The notes: generated by a model from the sequence alone, not told the origin. A stretch of DNA of 21,303 nucleotides from VRUE01 sp963720805 (GCA_963720805.1 CAVRGT010000002.1:1-21303); one strand, 5' to 3'. Shown: positions 8,930 to 15,340, numbered from the stretch's first letter. Program-made: numbers and translations.

Positions 8930-9030
8930 GGACAGAAGGTGCCCCTCCCCTGGAGGCCGTCGCGCAGCTGAGTCCTCTCGCTGCTTCGGACGTGGTCGCC
9001 AAGCCTCCCGGGGAGGGGCACCTTCTGTCC
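8930..9030 (-). repeat. Large hairpin element E1 (shared-loop family)
   Basis: The outer 21-bp arms 8930-8950 and 9010-9030 are perfect complements (outer end GGACAGAAGGTGCC). After one mismatch (8951/9009) six more pairs follow (8952-8957 with 9003-9008), giving a 28-position stem. The loop is 45 bases (8958-9002). Read on the minus strand, the loop starts TTGGCGACCACG and ends CTGCGCGACG, nearly the same ends as the E2 loop. The element is therefore in minus orientation relative to E2. Confidence 0.85.
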
Positions 9031-9120
9031 CCGCGCACCCGAACCCCTGACCAGACGCTCAAGGTGAGAAGCACTTCCGCGAAGCATCCGCGGGTTGGGC
9101 CGTCCTTGCACACGTGTCGA

Positions 9121-9223
9121 AGCAGTCCCCTGAGCCCTCTCCGGAAGGCTTGGCGACCACGCTGGAACCCGCGCCCCGGACCTGCTGCGCAACGGCCTTC
9201 AGGAGAGGGCTCAGGGGACTGCT
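9121..9223 (+). repeat. Large hairpin element E2 (shared-loop family)
   Basis: The 29-base arms 9121-9149 and 9195-9223 pair throughout except for one G-A mismatch (9143/9201). The loop is 45 bases (9150-9194), begins TTGGCGACCACG and ends CTGCGCAACG. Its length matches the E1 loop exactly, and the G-A mismatch falls at the same distance from the loop as in E1. The loop-proximal stem is similar to E1 (CTCYCCGGRAGGC-like) but the outer stem is a different sequence that still pairs. Confidence 0.85.
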
Positions 9224-9234
9224 ACCTCCGCGCG

Positions 9235-9414
9235 CTAGTCGTCGGCCGACTCGCCGATGATGAAATCGCTGCGTTTCGAATCCGAGAACTTCACCCAGCA
9301 GTGCTCGGGCGCCACGCCGGCGACGTCGATCAGGGCCGCTTCGATCCGCTTGGCGATCTCCGCCTTCTGCTCGTCGCTGCGTCCCTCGAACCAGTTGACC
9401 TCGACGAAGGGCAC
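9235..9414 (-). CDS. 4-oxalocrotonate tautomerase family protein
   Basis: Small tautomerase of 59 residues including the initiator. The family uses an N-terminal proline, exposed after removal of formyl-Met, as catalytic base for keto-enol tautomerisation. Here the GTG start is followed directly by Pro (PFVEVNWFEGRSDEQ), and the EGRSDEQK segment matches the family's conserved helix start with its Arg. The usual second Arg near residue 39 is not obvious (WVKFSDSKRSDF), so the natural substrate may differ from 4-oxalocrotonate. It ends FIIGESADD. It lies 14 bases after the thioredoxin stop on the same strand and is probably co-transcribed with it. No clear Shine-Dalgarno sequence is present. 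An aromatic-catabolism role would fit the decarboxylase at the window start, but the genes are 8 kb apart. Confidence 0.8.
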   Translation of the reverse strand: MPFVEVNWFEGRSDEQKAEIAKRIEAALIDVAGVAPEHCWVKFSDSKRSDFIIGESADD

Positions 9415-9428
9415 GGCTCTACGAGCCG

Positions 9429-9755
9429 CTAGGCGAGGGCCGGCTCGAGCTCGGCCTCGAGGCGACGCTTGGGCATCGCTCCGATCACCTTCTTGGCGAT
9501 CGCCCCGTCCTTGAAGAGGATCATCGTCGGGATCGAGAGGACTTCGTACTGAGCCGCGGTCTGCTGGTTCTCGTCGACGTTGATGCTGACGATGTTGAGA
9601 TCGTCGCGCTCGGCGTCCATCTCCTCCAGCACCGGATGGACCACGCGGCAGGGGCCGCACCAGGGAGCCCAGAAGTCGACGAGCACTGGCCCCTCGGCCT
9701 CGAGGACCTCTGACTTGAAGTTGGCGTCTGTCACGTCGCTGAGTTTGCCTGTCAC
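9429..9755 (-). CDS. trxA: Thioredoxin
   Basis: Cytoplasmic dithiol reductase of 108 residues, the classical thioredoxin length. The active site WCGPC lies in VDFWAPWCGPCRVVHPVLEE. Other family marks are NVDENQQTAAQYEVLSIPT with the conserved cis-Pro, and FKDGAIAKKVIGA. The long open frame extends upstream, but the conserved N-terminus (TGKLSDVTDANF) and an AGGAG ribosome-binding site six bases before the GTG at 9755 fix the start. It has its own promoter: TATACT in the gap before it, within a short inverted repeat. This is one of the few genes here with a true leader (about 35-40 bases) and Shine-Dalgarno. The tautomerase gene follows after 14 bases. Confidence 0.95.
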   Translation of the reverse strand: MTGKLSDVTDANFKSEVLEAEGPVLVDFWAPWCGPCRVVHPVLEEMDAERDDLNIVSINVDENQQTAAQYEVLSIPTMILFKDGAIAKKVIGAMPKRRLEAELEPALA

Positions 9756-9787
9756 TGGGATCTCCTGAGATTGAGGTTCGGCACCCA

Positions 9788-9804
9788 ATACTTCATAAAG
9801 TATA
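9788..9804 (-). promoter_or_regulatory. Thioredoxin promoter with overlapping inverted repeat
   Basis: On the minus strand TATACT (9799-9804) is a near-consensus -10 about 44 bases before the thioredoxin start. It overlaps the 6-bp inverted repeat ATACTT-N4-AAGTAT (9788-9803), an arrangement compatible with a repressor operator over the -10. No TTGACA-like -35 is seen. Confidence 0.45.
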
Positions 9805-9838
9805 GCGAGGTACGCAAGTCCTCCCGGACCACTTTTCC

Positions 9839-10564
9839 TCACCGTCCATAGCGTAGAAGAGGCACCCGCCAGATTGCCTCGAGCACGATCGAGCGGCTCA
9901 TCTTCGACGAGCCTGCCTGGCGGTCGCGGAAGACGATCGGCACCTCGACCACGTCGAAGCCGAGCTGGATCGCCCGGTAGGTCAGCTCGACCTGGAAGGC
10001 GTAGCCGCGCGAGCGGATCGCGCCGAGATCGACCGCCTCCAGCACCTCGCGGCGGAGGCACTTGAAGCCTCCGGTCAGGTCGCGCACTCCGACCCCGAGG
10101 GCGAGCCGGGCGTAGGTGCTGCCCCCCTTGCTGATCGCCCGCCGCAGCGCACCCCAGTCGCTCACCCCGCCGCCGGGCACGTAGCGCGAGCCGATCACGA
10201 CGTCGGCGCGGCCGGCCGCCTCGAGCAGGCGCGGCAGGTAAGCGGGCTCGTGCGAGAAATCGGCGTCCATCTCGATCACCAGGCCGGCCCCGCCGGCGAG
10301 GGCGTGGCGGAAGCCGGCGATGTAAGCGGGCCCGAGCCCTTCCTTGGTCTCGCGGTGGAGGAAGTGGACCGACTCCTCGCGCTCGGCGAGACCGGCGGCG
10401 ATCCGTCCGGTGCCGTCGGCGGAGTTGTCGTCGACGATCAGAACCTGGGCATCGGCGGGCAGCTTGTCGCGCGCCTCGCCGACCAGTCGCTCGATATTCG
10501 ACGCCTCTTCGTAGGTGGGGAGGACGAGCCAGGCCGGCCCTCGCTCGGGTTTGCTCGCGGGCAT
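9839..10564 (-). CDS. Polyprenol-phosphate mannosyltransferase (GT2, DPM1-like)
   Basis: A 241-residue family 2 glycosyltransferase of the dolichol/polyprenol-phosphate mannose synthase type. It transfers mannose from GDP-mannose to a polyprenyl phosphate at the inner membrane face. Visible motifs are LPTYEEASNIERLV near the N-terminus, VDDNSADGT, the metal-binding DAD of EMDADFSHEP, GSRYVPGG, DLTGGFKCLRREVLE, and a C-terminal VPIVFRDRQAGSSKMS, all in the expected order. No C-terminal membrane domain is present, so this is the short soluble form; in many actinomycetes a separate acyltransferase/membrane partner (Ppm type) exists but is not in this window. The start ATG is followed by a short charged leader, with TAGCAT ten bases upstream. 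It is divergent from polX. Products usually feed glycolipid or protein O-mannosylation. Confidence 0.88.
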   Translation of the reverse strand: MPASKPERGPAWLVLPTYEEASNIERLVGEARDKLPADAQVLIVDDNSADGTGRIAAGLAEREESVHFLHRETKEGLGPAYIAGFRHALAGGAGLVIEMDADFSHEPAYLPRLLEAAGRADVVIGSRYVPGGGVSDWGALRRAISKGGSTYARLALGVGVRDLTGGFKCLRREVLEAVDLGAIRSRGYAFQVELTYRAIQLGFDVVEVPIVFRDRQAGSSKMSRSIVLEAIWRVPLLRYGR

Positions 10565-10574
10565 CTGCGCCGCG

Positions 10575-10580
10575 ATGCTA
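10575..10580 (-). promoter_or_regulatory. -10 hexamer of the mannosyltransferase gene
   Basis: On the minus strand TAGCAT ends ten bases before the ATG at 10564, so the leader would be near zero length. No -35 was recognised. Confidence 0.4.
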
Positions 10581-10621
10581 TTGACGTAGGTGAGTAGGAG
10601 CTAAAGAGGGACGCCGCTCGC

Positions 10622-10627
10622 TAGCTT
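10622..10627 (+). promoter_or_regulatory. -10 hexamer of polX
   Basis: TAGCTT ends six bases before the GTG at 10634, leaderless-type spacing. The same hexamer stands before the SIMPL-domain gene. Confidence 0.4.
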
Positions 10628-10633
10628 GCAACT

Positions 10634-12358
10634 GTGACCAACGCTGAAATCGCCGCCGCCCTGGAAGAGCTCGGGGTGCTCTACGAGCTCGACGGCGCGG
10701 TCAAGTACCGCGTTCTCGCCTACGGCACGGCGGCCAAGGCAATCCGCGAAAGCCCGGTCTCGGTGGCCGACCTGTCAGCGGCGGGCCGGGCGACCGAGAT
10801 CCCCGGCGTCGGCAAGACCCTGGCGGAAAAGATCGACGCCCTGCTGGAGACCGGCGAGATCCCGGCGGCGGCGAAACTGAAGGCGAAGTTCCCACCGACG
10901 CTGATTGAGGTCACCCGCGTGCCCGGGGTGGGGCCGAAGACGGCGCGGCGGCTCTTCGACGAGATCGGTGTCGCCACCCTGGAGGACCTGCGGGCAGCGG
11001 CTGAGGGCGAACGGATCCGCGCGATGAAGGGCCTCGGGCCGAAGGCGGAGGAGAACGTCCTGGCCGGGCTCGAGCGGCTCGGCGAGCCGGGCGAGGGAAG
11101 CGGCCGCGTGCTGCTCTCGATGGCCCGCCCGATCGCCGCCGAGCTGGCGCGGATCCTGCGCGACCACCCGGCCGCCGATCGGGTCGAGGTGGCCGGCTCG
11201 GTGCGACGCTGGGCCGAGACCTGCAAGGACATCGATCTGATCGCCACCGCCACCGAGCCGCAGGCGCTGGCCGAGCACTTCGCCGCCGGCCCGCTGATCG
11301 CGGCGGCGGGCAAACCGGGCCCCAACGGCGTCCGGGCGCAGACCCAGAACGGGATCTCGGTCGACCTGCGGATCGTCGCGCCCGAGGCCTTCGGCAACCT
11401 GCTGCAGCACTTCAGCGGCTCCGCCGCGCACAACGTGGCGCTGCGCGAGGACGCCGTCGGCCGCGGCCTCTCGGTCTCCGAGCACGGCATCACCGAGGTC
11501 GAGAGCGGCAAGGTCGATCTCTGCGCCGGCGAGGAGGCCGTCTACGAGCGCCTCGGCTACGCCTACATCGAGCCCGAGCTGCGCGAGGGCCGCGGCGAGC
11601 TGAAGGCGGCGCGCGAGGGCAAGCTGCCGCAACTGGTCTCGCTCGACGACGTCAACGGCGACCTGCACGCGCACACCACGCTCTCGGATGGCCGCAACAC
11701 GCTGGAGGAGATGGCCGAGGCGGGCCGCGAGCGCGGCTACGCCTACATGGCGATCACCGACCACTCCGCCAGCCACGGCTTCGGCGATCACGTCACCGAG
11801 GAGCGGCTCTGGGAGCGGATCGACGAGATCGCCGACTGGAACAAGGGCAAACGCGGCTTCCGCCTGCTCGCCGGCTCGGAGGTCAACATCGGTCTCGACG
11901 GCTCGCTCGACTACTCCGAGGACGTTCTGGCCGGCCTCGACTGGGTCGTTGCCAGCGTCCACACCTCCTTCGCGATCTCCGAGAAGGAGATGACGGCGCG
12001 AGTGCTGGCGGCGATCGAGAATCCCTACGTCGACTGCATCGGGCACCTGACCGGCCGCTTGATCGGCCGCCGCGAGCCCTATGGCATCGACGTCGAGGCG
12101 GTGGCCGAGGCGGCGGCGCGCAACGGCACGATGATCGAGATCAACGGCAACCCCAACCGGCGGGATCTCTCCGAGCACCACGCTCGCCTGGCCAGCGACG
12201 CGGGGGTGACGATCGTGCTCAATACCGACGCGCATGGGGTGGAGACGCTGAACAACATGGACTACGCGGTGGCCACGGCGCGGCGGGCCTGGCTGACCGC
12301 AGGGGACATCGCGAATACGCGGAGTTGGGGCGAGTTCAAAAAGCTGCGGAAGCGGTAG
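10634..12358 (+). CDS. polX: DNA polymerase/3'-5' exonuclease PolX
   Basis: Bacterial family X polymerase of 574 residues, the usual length, used in gap filling during base excision repair. The N-terminal part is the 8-kDa-like domain with helix-hairpin-helix motifs (IPGVGKTLAEKID and VPGVGPKTARRLFDEIG). The palm carries VEVAGSVRRWAETCKDIDLI, with GSVRR and the metal-binding Asp pair D-I-D. The C-terminal PHP domain carries GDLHAHTTLSDG, ITDHSASHG, LAGSEVNI, VASVHTSF, IGHLTGRL, EINGNPNR and NTDAHG, a complete metal-ligand set, so the exonuclease should be active. The GTG start is chosen because the conserved N-terminus (TNAEIAAALEELGVLYEL) begins there and a TAGCTT hexamer lies six bases upstream. 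There is no frame break. It is immediately followed by a 27-bp palindrome. Confidence 0.95.
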   Translation: MTNAEIAAALEELGVLYELDGAVKYRVLAYGTAAKAIRESPVSVADLSAAGRATEIPGVGKTLAEKIDALLETGEIPAAAKLKAKFPPTLIEVTRVPGVGPKTARRLFDEIGVATLEDLRAAAEGERIRAMKGLGPKAEENVLAGLERLGEPGEGSGRVLLSMARPIAAELARILRDHPAADRVEVAGSVRRWAETCKDIDLIATATEPQALAEHFAAGPLIAAAGKPGPNGVRAQTQNGISVDLRIVAPEAFGNLLQHFSGSAAHNVALREDAVGRGLSVSEHGITEVESGKVDLCAGEEAVYERLGYAYIEPELREGRGELKAAREGKLPQLVSLDDVNGDLHAHTTLSDGRNTLEEMAEAGRERGYAYMAITDHSASHGFGDHVTEERLWERIDEIADWNKGKRGFRLLAGSEVNIGLDGSLDYSEDVLAGLDWVVASVHTSFAISEKEMTARVLAAIENPYVDCIGHLTGRLIGRREPYGIDVEAVAEAAARNGTMIEINGNPNRRDLSEHHARLASDAGVTIVLNTDAHGVETLNNMDYAVATARRAWLTAGDIANTRSWGEFKKLRKR

Positions 12359-12486
12359 GGCGTCGGGGGTCGTCTCGCGGGAACCCGTGCACCGCCTGCG
12401 GCGGTGCAATTGAGTGCCGCTTCGCGGCTGGGAATTACTCTGCGGAGCCGCTTCGCGAAGGTTCCCGCGAGACGACCCCCGACGCC
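12359..12486. repeat. 128-base palindromic element with 27-bp perfect arms
   Basis: Arms 12359-12385 and 12460-12486 are exact complements over 27 bases (outer end GGCGTCGGGGGTCG). The 74-base interior contains a second hairpin (TGCACCGCC / GGCGGTGCA, 12388-12408), a third small one (GCCGC-TTC-GCGGC, 12416-12428), and two direct copies of GCCGCTTCGCG (12416-12426, 12447-12457). It starts on the base after the polX stop and fills nearly all of the gap to the convergent SIMPL gene. It could act as a two-way terminator. It has no T-tract and is unrelated in loop sequence to E1/E2. Confidence 0.85.
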
Positions 12487-12501
12487 TTTCAGCTACCCGA
12501 G

Positions 12502-13188
12502 TTATTCCAAGGCGAAGATGACGCGGACGGTGGCGGTGACTGTGGAGGCGCCCGGCTTGGCGGGCGGCGTAGGGGCCTCCGCTCCGGCTTGAGGTCCCTT
12601 GGCCTTGGCGGTCCCTTCGATCGGGACGGCTTCGGTGGTTTCTTCGATCGTGATTGCCGGGCCGAGGACGGCGCTGGCGCGGGTGGCCAGGGTTGCGGCC
12701 TTGGCTTTGGCTTGGTCGAAGGCTGCGAGGAGGGTGTTGTTGTAGGCGGCTTCGGGGTTGGCGGCGAAGAAGTCGGGGCCGCGGGTGCCGGTGGCGCCGG
12801 CCGCTACGGCGGCGTTGACCAGTTCTCCCGAGCGCTGGGGTTCGTGGAGCACGATGCCGACGCCCTCGGAGGCGCGGAAGAGGGTGTGCTTGTCGCGACT
12901 GATCTTGCGCACCGAGATCTGGCCGGTGGTGACGTCGCCGGGGCCGATCCCTGGAGTTGCCTGGGCCACCGCGATCACCGCCTTCAGTTTCACCGCGACC
13001 ACATGCAGGGCCGCTCCCCGGCTCTTGCGTTCCTTGCTGACCGAGAAGCCGAGCTTGGCGGCGTCGTTGGGGACCTTTTGGGTCGCCGAGCCCTTGACCG
13101 TCACCGTCCGTTCCACTGCGCTCGCACTGGCGGGCAGCAAAAGCGCCAGCGCCAGAGCAGCAAGTGCGATCGGGGAGCGCGGGGTCAT
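12502..13188 (-). CDS. SIMPL-domain (DUF541) exported protein
   Basis: About 228 residues with an N-terminal signal peptide (PIALAALALALLLPASASA, cleavage likely after ASA) followed by the SIMPL/DUF541 pattern: ERTVTVKGSATQKVPNDAAKLGFSV, a region with KAVIAVAQATPGIGPGDVTTGQISVRKI, and an alternating helix-strand tail (FDQAKAKAATLATRASAVLGPAITIEE). The family forms periplasmic or extracytoplasmic oligomers, some linked to oxidative-stress protection; the biochemical role is not settled. A Pro/Ala/Gly stretch (GPQAGAEAPTPPAKPG) interrupts before the last strand (TVTATVRVIFALE). ATG 13188 is preferred over an in-frame TTG three codons earlier, because TAGCTT stands seven bases upstream of the ATG and overlaps that TTG. 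It has its own promoter and lies downstream of the membrane-protein gene. Confidence 0.85.
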   Translation of the reverse strand: MTPRSPIALAALALALLLPASASAVERTVTVKGSATQKVPNDAAKLGFSVSKERKSRGAALHVVAVKLKAVIAVAQATPGIGPGDVTTGQISVRKISRDKHTLFRASEGVGIVLHEPQRSGELVNAAVAAGATGTRGPDFFAANPEAAYNNTLLAAFDQAKAKAATLATRASAVLGPAITIEETTEAVPIEGTAKAKGPQAGAEAPTPPAKPGASTVTATVRVIFALE

Positions 13189-13195
13189 CTCGTTC

Positions 13196-13201
13196 AAGCT
13201 A
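13196..13201 (-). promoter_or_regulatory. -10 hexamer of the SIMPL-domain gene
   Basis: On the minus strand TAGCTT ends seven bases before the ATG at 13188. It decides the start choice for this gene. Confidence 0.4.
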
Positions 13202-13222
13202 CCCGCCGGCCGCGACGCTCAC

Positions 13223-13738
13223 TCAGGCTTCGGCGCGGCGGCTGCTGCGCAACCCCGGCGTGCGGACCAATTGGATCGGGCGCACGGCCGAGTTGGGGAC
13301 GACGTAGAACTTGACCCCGTCGCGCTGCTCGATCGCCAGCACCGCCGCCTCGCGGCTGTGCCAGGCGAGCGAGACGAGCAGCGCGTAGCCGGCGCCGATT
13401 GCGGCGACGCCGGGGAAGAAGACGCCGAGTACACCCGCGGCGATAGCCGTCACCCCGACCGGCCAGAGGCGGGCGAAGGCGATCCGAGCCGGCGACTCCG
13501 GCGGCAGCGAGGTCGCCGTGCGCGCCTCGGCGAGGGTTCCGCGCAGGCTCTCGGCGGCCCGGCTCGGGCGGCCGAGATAGAAGCCGACGATGAGCGCGAC
13601 CAGCCACCACGCGGCCGCCACGGTGAGGGTCCTCGTATCGGCGTCGCGGTTTGCCGCCACCGCCGTGATCGCCGCCAACGCGGTTGCCTCGGCGCCGGTG
13701 AGCAGGACGGTGACGCGCAGCAGGTCCGTGTAGGGCAT
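13223..13738 (-). CDS. Small integral membrane protein, function unknown
   Basis: A 171-residue protein not recognised as a named family. Hydrophobic segments are visible at about residues 8-29 (VTVLLTGAEATALAAITAVAA), 39-56 (TVAAAWWLVALIVGFYLG), and two closely spaced ones at about 93-128 (VGVTAIAAGVLGVFFP, then AAIGAGYALLVSLAW). This gives three or four membrane passes, separated by a hydrophilic loop (RPSRAAESLRGTLAEARTAT). The C-terminal 40 residues (EQRDGVKFYVVPNSAVRPIQLVRTPG) are polar and probably cytoplasmic. The ATG comes two bases after the otsB stop, so it is probably translationally coupled to otsB and shares its transcript. A link to trehalose metabolism is only positional. Confidence 0.75.
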   Translation of the reverse strand: MPYTDLLRVTVLLTGAEATALAAITAVAANRDADTRTLTVAAAWWLVALIVGFYLGRPSRAAESLRGTLAEARTATSLPPESPARIAFARLWPVGVTAIAAGVLGVFFPGVAAIGAGYALLVSLAWHSREAAVLAIEQRDGVKFYVVPNSAVRPIQLVRTPGLRSSRRAEA

Positions 13739-13740
13739 CG

Positions 13741-14562
13741 CTAGGCGGCCAGCTCCTCAAGCAGGCTCACCCAGCCGTCCGGGCCGTCGACGGCGAGGTC
13801 GCACTCTTCGGTCAACGCCGGCGGTGCCTCGGGCGAGATCACTCCGACGCAGAGCACCGAGGAGAGCTCGCCTTCCTCGCGCAGCTCGCGCAGGCGGCGA
13901 AAGGCGTCGAGGTCGGTGCGATCGTCGCCCGCGAAGACGGCGGTGGCGATGTCCCCATCGGCCAGCAGCGCGGCCACGGCGGTGTCCTTGCCGCCACCGC
14001 CGAGCGGTCGCAGCTCGAGCACCTTGCGACCCCAGCGCGGTTCCAGCTCGGCTCGCCCGGCCTCGGCGGCGATCTCGTGGGCGCGGGCCTTGGCGGCGCG
14101 CTCATCTGCGGCACCGCGCCAGTGCAGCGACTGGATCGGCCCCTTGTCCTCCAAGCGGAATCCCGCCGCCATCAGCTCATCGCCGTCGAGTCCGGCGACG
14201 AACTCGGCCGCCACCCGCTCGACGCCGGCCAGCGCCGGGTCGAGCTGCGGCCGCTCCTCACCCGGCATCAGCAGCTCCAGCCCGTGGTTGCCGGCGTAGG
14301 CGATCTCCTCGACGCCGACCAGCCGCCGCGCCTCCAATGCCTGGCGCCCAGAGATGCAGCCGACCAGGCCGTAGCTCCGGTTCAGCGACCGGAGCAGCTC
14401 GCTCGCTCGCGCGGGCACCGCCACCTGCTCGGGCCGCTCGACGATCGGCGCCAGCGTCCCGTCGACGTCGGTGAGGATCGCCGCGCGGGCCGGGTCGGCG
14501 CGCAGCGGCTCCAGCGGCGAGCGCCCGGCGCCGCCGTCCCCTGTCTCGTCTATCCCAGGCAC
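13741..14562 (-). CDS. otsB: Trehalose-6-phosphate phosphatase
   Basis: HAD-superfamily phosphatase of about 273 residues that dephosphorylates trehalose-6-phosphate to trehalose in the cytoplasm. Motifs: LTDVDGTLAPI with the nucleophile and acid/base Asp residues, ISGRQALEARRLVG, AGNHGLELL, EDKGPIQSLHWRG, a VLELRP...GGKDTAV block with the conserved Lys, and GDDRTDLDAFRRL carrying the metal-binding Asp residues. The order and spacing match OtsB, and the protein looks complete. The GTG at 14562 is preferred to the ATG at 14601, because the latter would overlap the divergent permease gene and a GATACT hexamer stands six bases before the GTG. No otsA synthase lies in the window. Confidence 0.9.
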   Translation of the reverse strand: MPGIDETGDGGAGRSPLEPLRADPARAAILTDVDGTLAPIVERPEQVAVPARASELLRSLNRSYGLVGCISGRQALEARRLVGVEEIAYAGNHGLELLMPGEERPQLDPALAGVERVAAEFVAGLDGDELMAAGFRLEDKGPIQSLHWRGAADERAAKARAHEIAAEAGRAELEPRWGRKVLELRPLGGGGKDTAVAALLADGDIATAVFAGDDRTDLDAFRRLRELREEGELSSVLCVGVISPEAPPALTEECDLAVDGPDGWVSLLEELAA

Positions 14563-14567
14563 GGCCT

Positions 14568-14574
14568 TAGTATC
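14568..14574. promoter_or_regulatory. Overlapping divergent -10 hexamers for otsB and the permease pair
   Basis: TAGTAT (14568-14573) on the plus strand lies nine bases before the permease ATG at 14583. GATACT (14569-14574) on the minus strand lies six bases before the otsB GTG at 14562. The two hexamers occupy the same bases on opposite strands, which suggests one symmetric element fires in both directions or the two promoters exclude each other. Confidence 0.45.
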
Positions 14575-14582
14575 GCGGCACG

Positions 14583-14966
14583 ATGGCCTCCGACCCGGCA
14601 CCGCCGAGCCACGCGACCCTCAAGCTCGCCGCGATCGGCACCCTGGCCGGCGTCTTCTCCGGCCTCTTCGGCGTCGGCGGCGGCACCGTGATCGTGCCGC
14701 TGCTGATCTTCTGGTTTGGCTACGGCGAGCGGCTCGCCACCGGCACCAGCCTGGCGGCGATCGTCCTGATCGGCCTGCTGGGAACGGTCGCCCAGGGTGG
14801 GATCTACGGCAACGTGCACCTCCTCACCGGCCTCCTGCTGGCGATACCGGCCGTGGTCGGTGTGGTGATCGGCACCGCGATCCAACAGCGCATCCCCCAG
14901 CGCGCCGTCTCCCTGCTCTTCGCCGCCCTCCTGGTCGCGGTGGCAATCGGACTGATCGTCAAATGA
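14583..14966 (+). CDS. TauE/SafE-type permease, half-size subunit A
   Basis: A 127-residue integral membrane protein of the TauE/SafE (DUF81) family, whose full-length members (about 250 residues, two homologous halves) move organosulfonates, sulfite or related anions. This protein equals one half: the glycine-rich signature GVFSGLFGVGGGTVIVPLL after a short N-terminal tail, then LATGTSLAAIVLIGLLGTVAQ, and two further hydrophobic stretches (LLTGLLLAIPAVVGVVIGTAIQ and LLFAALLVAVAIGLIV). The next gene is a second, different half, overlapping it by four bases (ATGA). The two are probably made together and pair as a heterodimer. The substrate is unknown. The start is supported by a TAGTAT hexamer nine bases upstream. 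Confidence 0.85.
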   Translation: MASDPAPPSHATLKLAAIGTLAGVFSGLFGVGGGTVIVPLLIFWFGYGERLATGTSLAAIVLIGLLGTVAQGGIYGNVHLLTGLLLAIPAVVGVVIGTAIQQRIPQRAVSLLFAALLVAVAIGLIVK

Positions 14967-15340
14967 ATGAGCTCGCCGCCATCCTGATCGCGATCGCCGG
15001 CGGCCTCGCCGGGGGGTTGGTCGGCGTCGGCGGCGGCGTCCTCTTCGTGCCGGCGTTGACGATCTTCCTCGGCCTCAGCCAGGTCGAGGGCGAGTCGACC
15101 TCACTGCTGATGATCGTCATCGTCGCCCTGGTCGGCGCCTACCGGCAGAACGGCTACGGCAACGTCAGGCTGCGCGAGGCGGTGGTGATCGGCGTGCTCT
15201 CGCCGCTCGGCGTCCTGCTCGGCGTAGCGATCTCCAATGAGGTCCCGACCCGGGCCCTGGAACTGGCCTTCGCCGCCCTGGCCCTGTTCATGGCCTACAC
15301 GCTGATCCGCCGCGCCCTCGCCACGGAAGCCCATCGGTAA
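14963..15340 (+). CDS. TauE/SafE-type permease, half-size subunit B
   Basis: A 125-residue membrane protein, the second half-size TauE/SafE unit. It carries the same signature in diverged form (GGLAGGLVGVGGGVLFVPAL) and then GESTSLLMIVIVALVGAYRQ and YGNVRLREAVVIGVLSPLGVLLGVAI, which aligns with YGNVHLLTGLLLAIPAVVGVVIG of subunit A. The final segment is LELAFAALALFMAYTLIRRAL. Its ATG overlaps the TGA of subunit A (ATGA at 14963-14966), typical of translational coupling with matched amounts. It is followed by the PAC2 gene after 10 bases. Confidence 0.85.
   Translation: MNELAAILIAIAGGLAGGLVGVGGGVLFVPALTIFLGLSQVEGESTSLLMIVIVALVGAYRQNGYGNVRLREAVVIGVLSPLGVLLGVAISNEVPTRALELAFAALALFMAYTLIRRALATEAHR

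Larger units (their letters stand above)
8888..9234. other. Gene-free interval between convergent genes, mostly two hairpin elements
   Basis: 347 bases without a credible gene. It holds hairpin element E1 (8930-9030) and hairpin element E2 (9121-9223), entered separately. The 90-base spacer between them contains ACACGTGT (8-bp palindrome near 9111-9118) and a CCGCG...CCGCGG near-palindrome around 9078-9093. Open frames crossing it run through the palindromes and have no protein-like composition. No tRNA cloverleaf was seen. Confidence 0.7.

Noticed and set aside
9031..9120. A tRNA or small RNA gene between the two hairpins
   Set aside because: No cloverleaf, T-loop GTTC context or promoter could be recognised.
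8930..9223. Integron attC sites or a CRISPR array
   Set aside because: There are only two copies, inverted, with no integrase or cas gene nearby. The stems lack the GTTRRRY core of attC, and repeat lengths do not fit CRISPR.
9429..10061. A longer thioredoxin with an N-terminal extension
   Set aside because: The extension overlaps the mannosyltransferase coding region on the same strand and its own promoter; the GTG at 9755 has an AGGAG site at the right distance.
10775..12409. A long minus-strand open frame opposite polX
   Set aside because: It mirrors the polX reading frame, has shadow-type composition, and polX has intact HhH, palm and PHP motifs.
12325..13314. A plus-strand open frame running through the palindrome and opposite the SIMPL gene
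   Set aside because: It crosses a 27-bp inverted repeat and is Gly-rich without motifs; the SIMPL protein on the other strand has a signal peptide and the family pattern.
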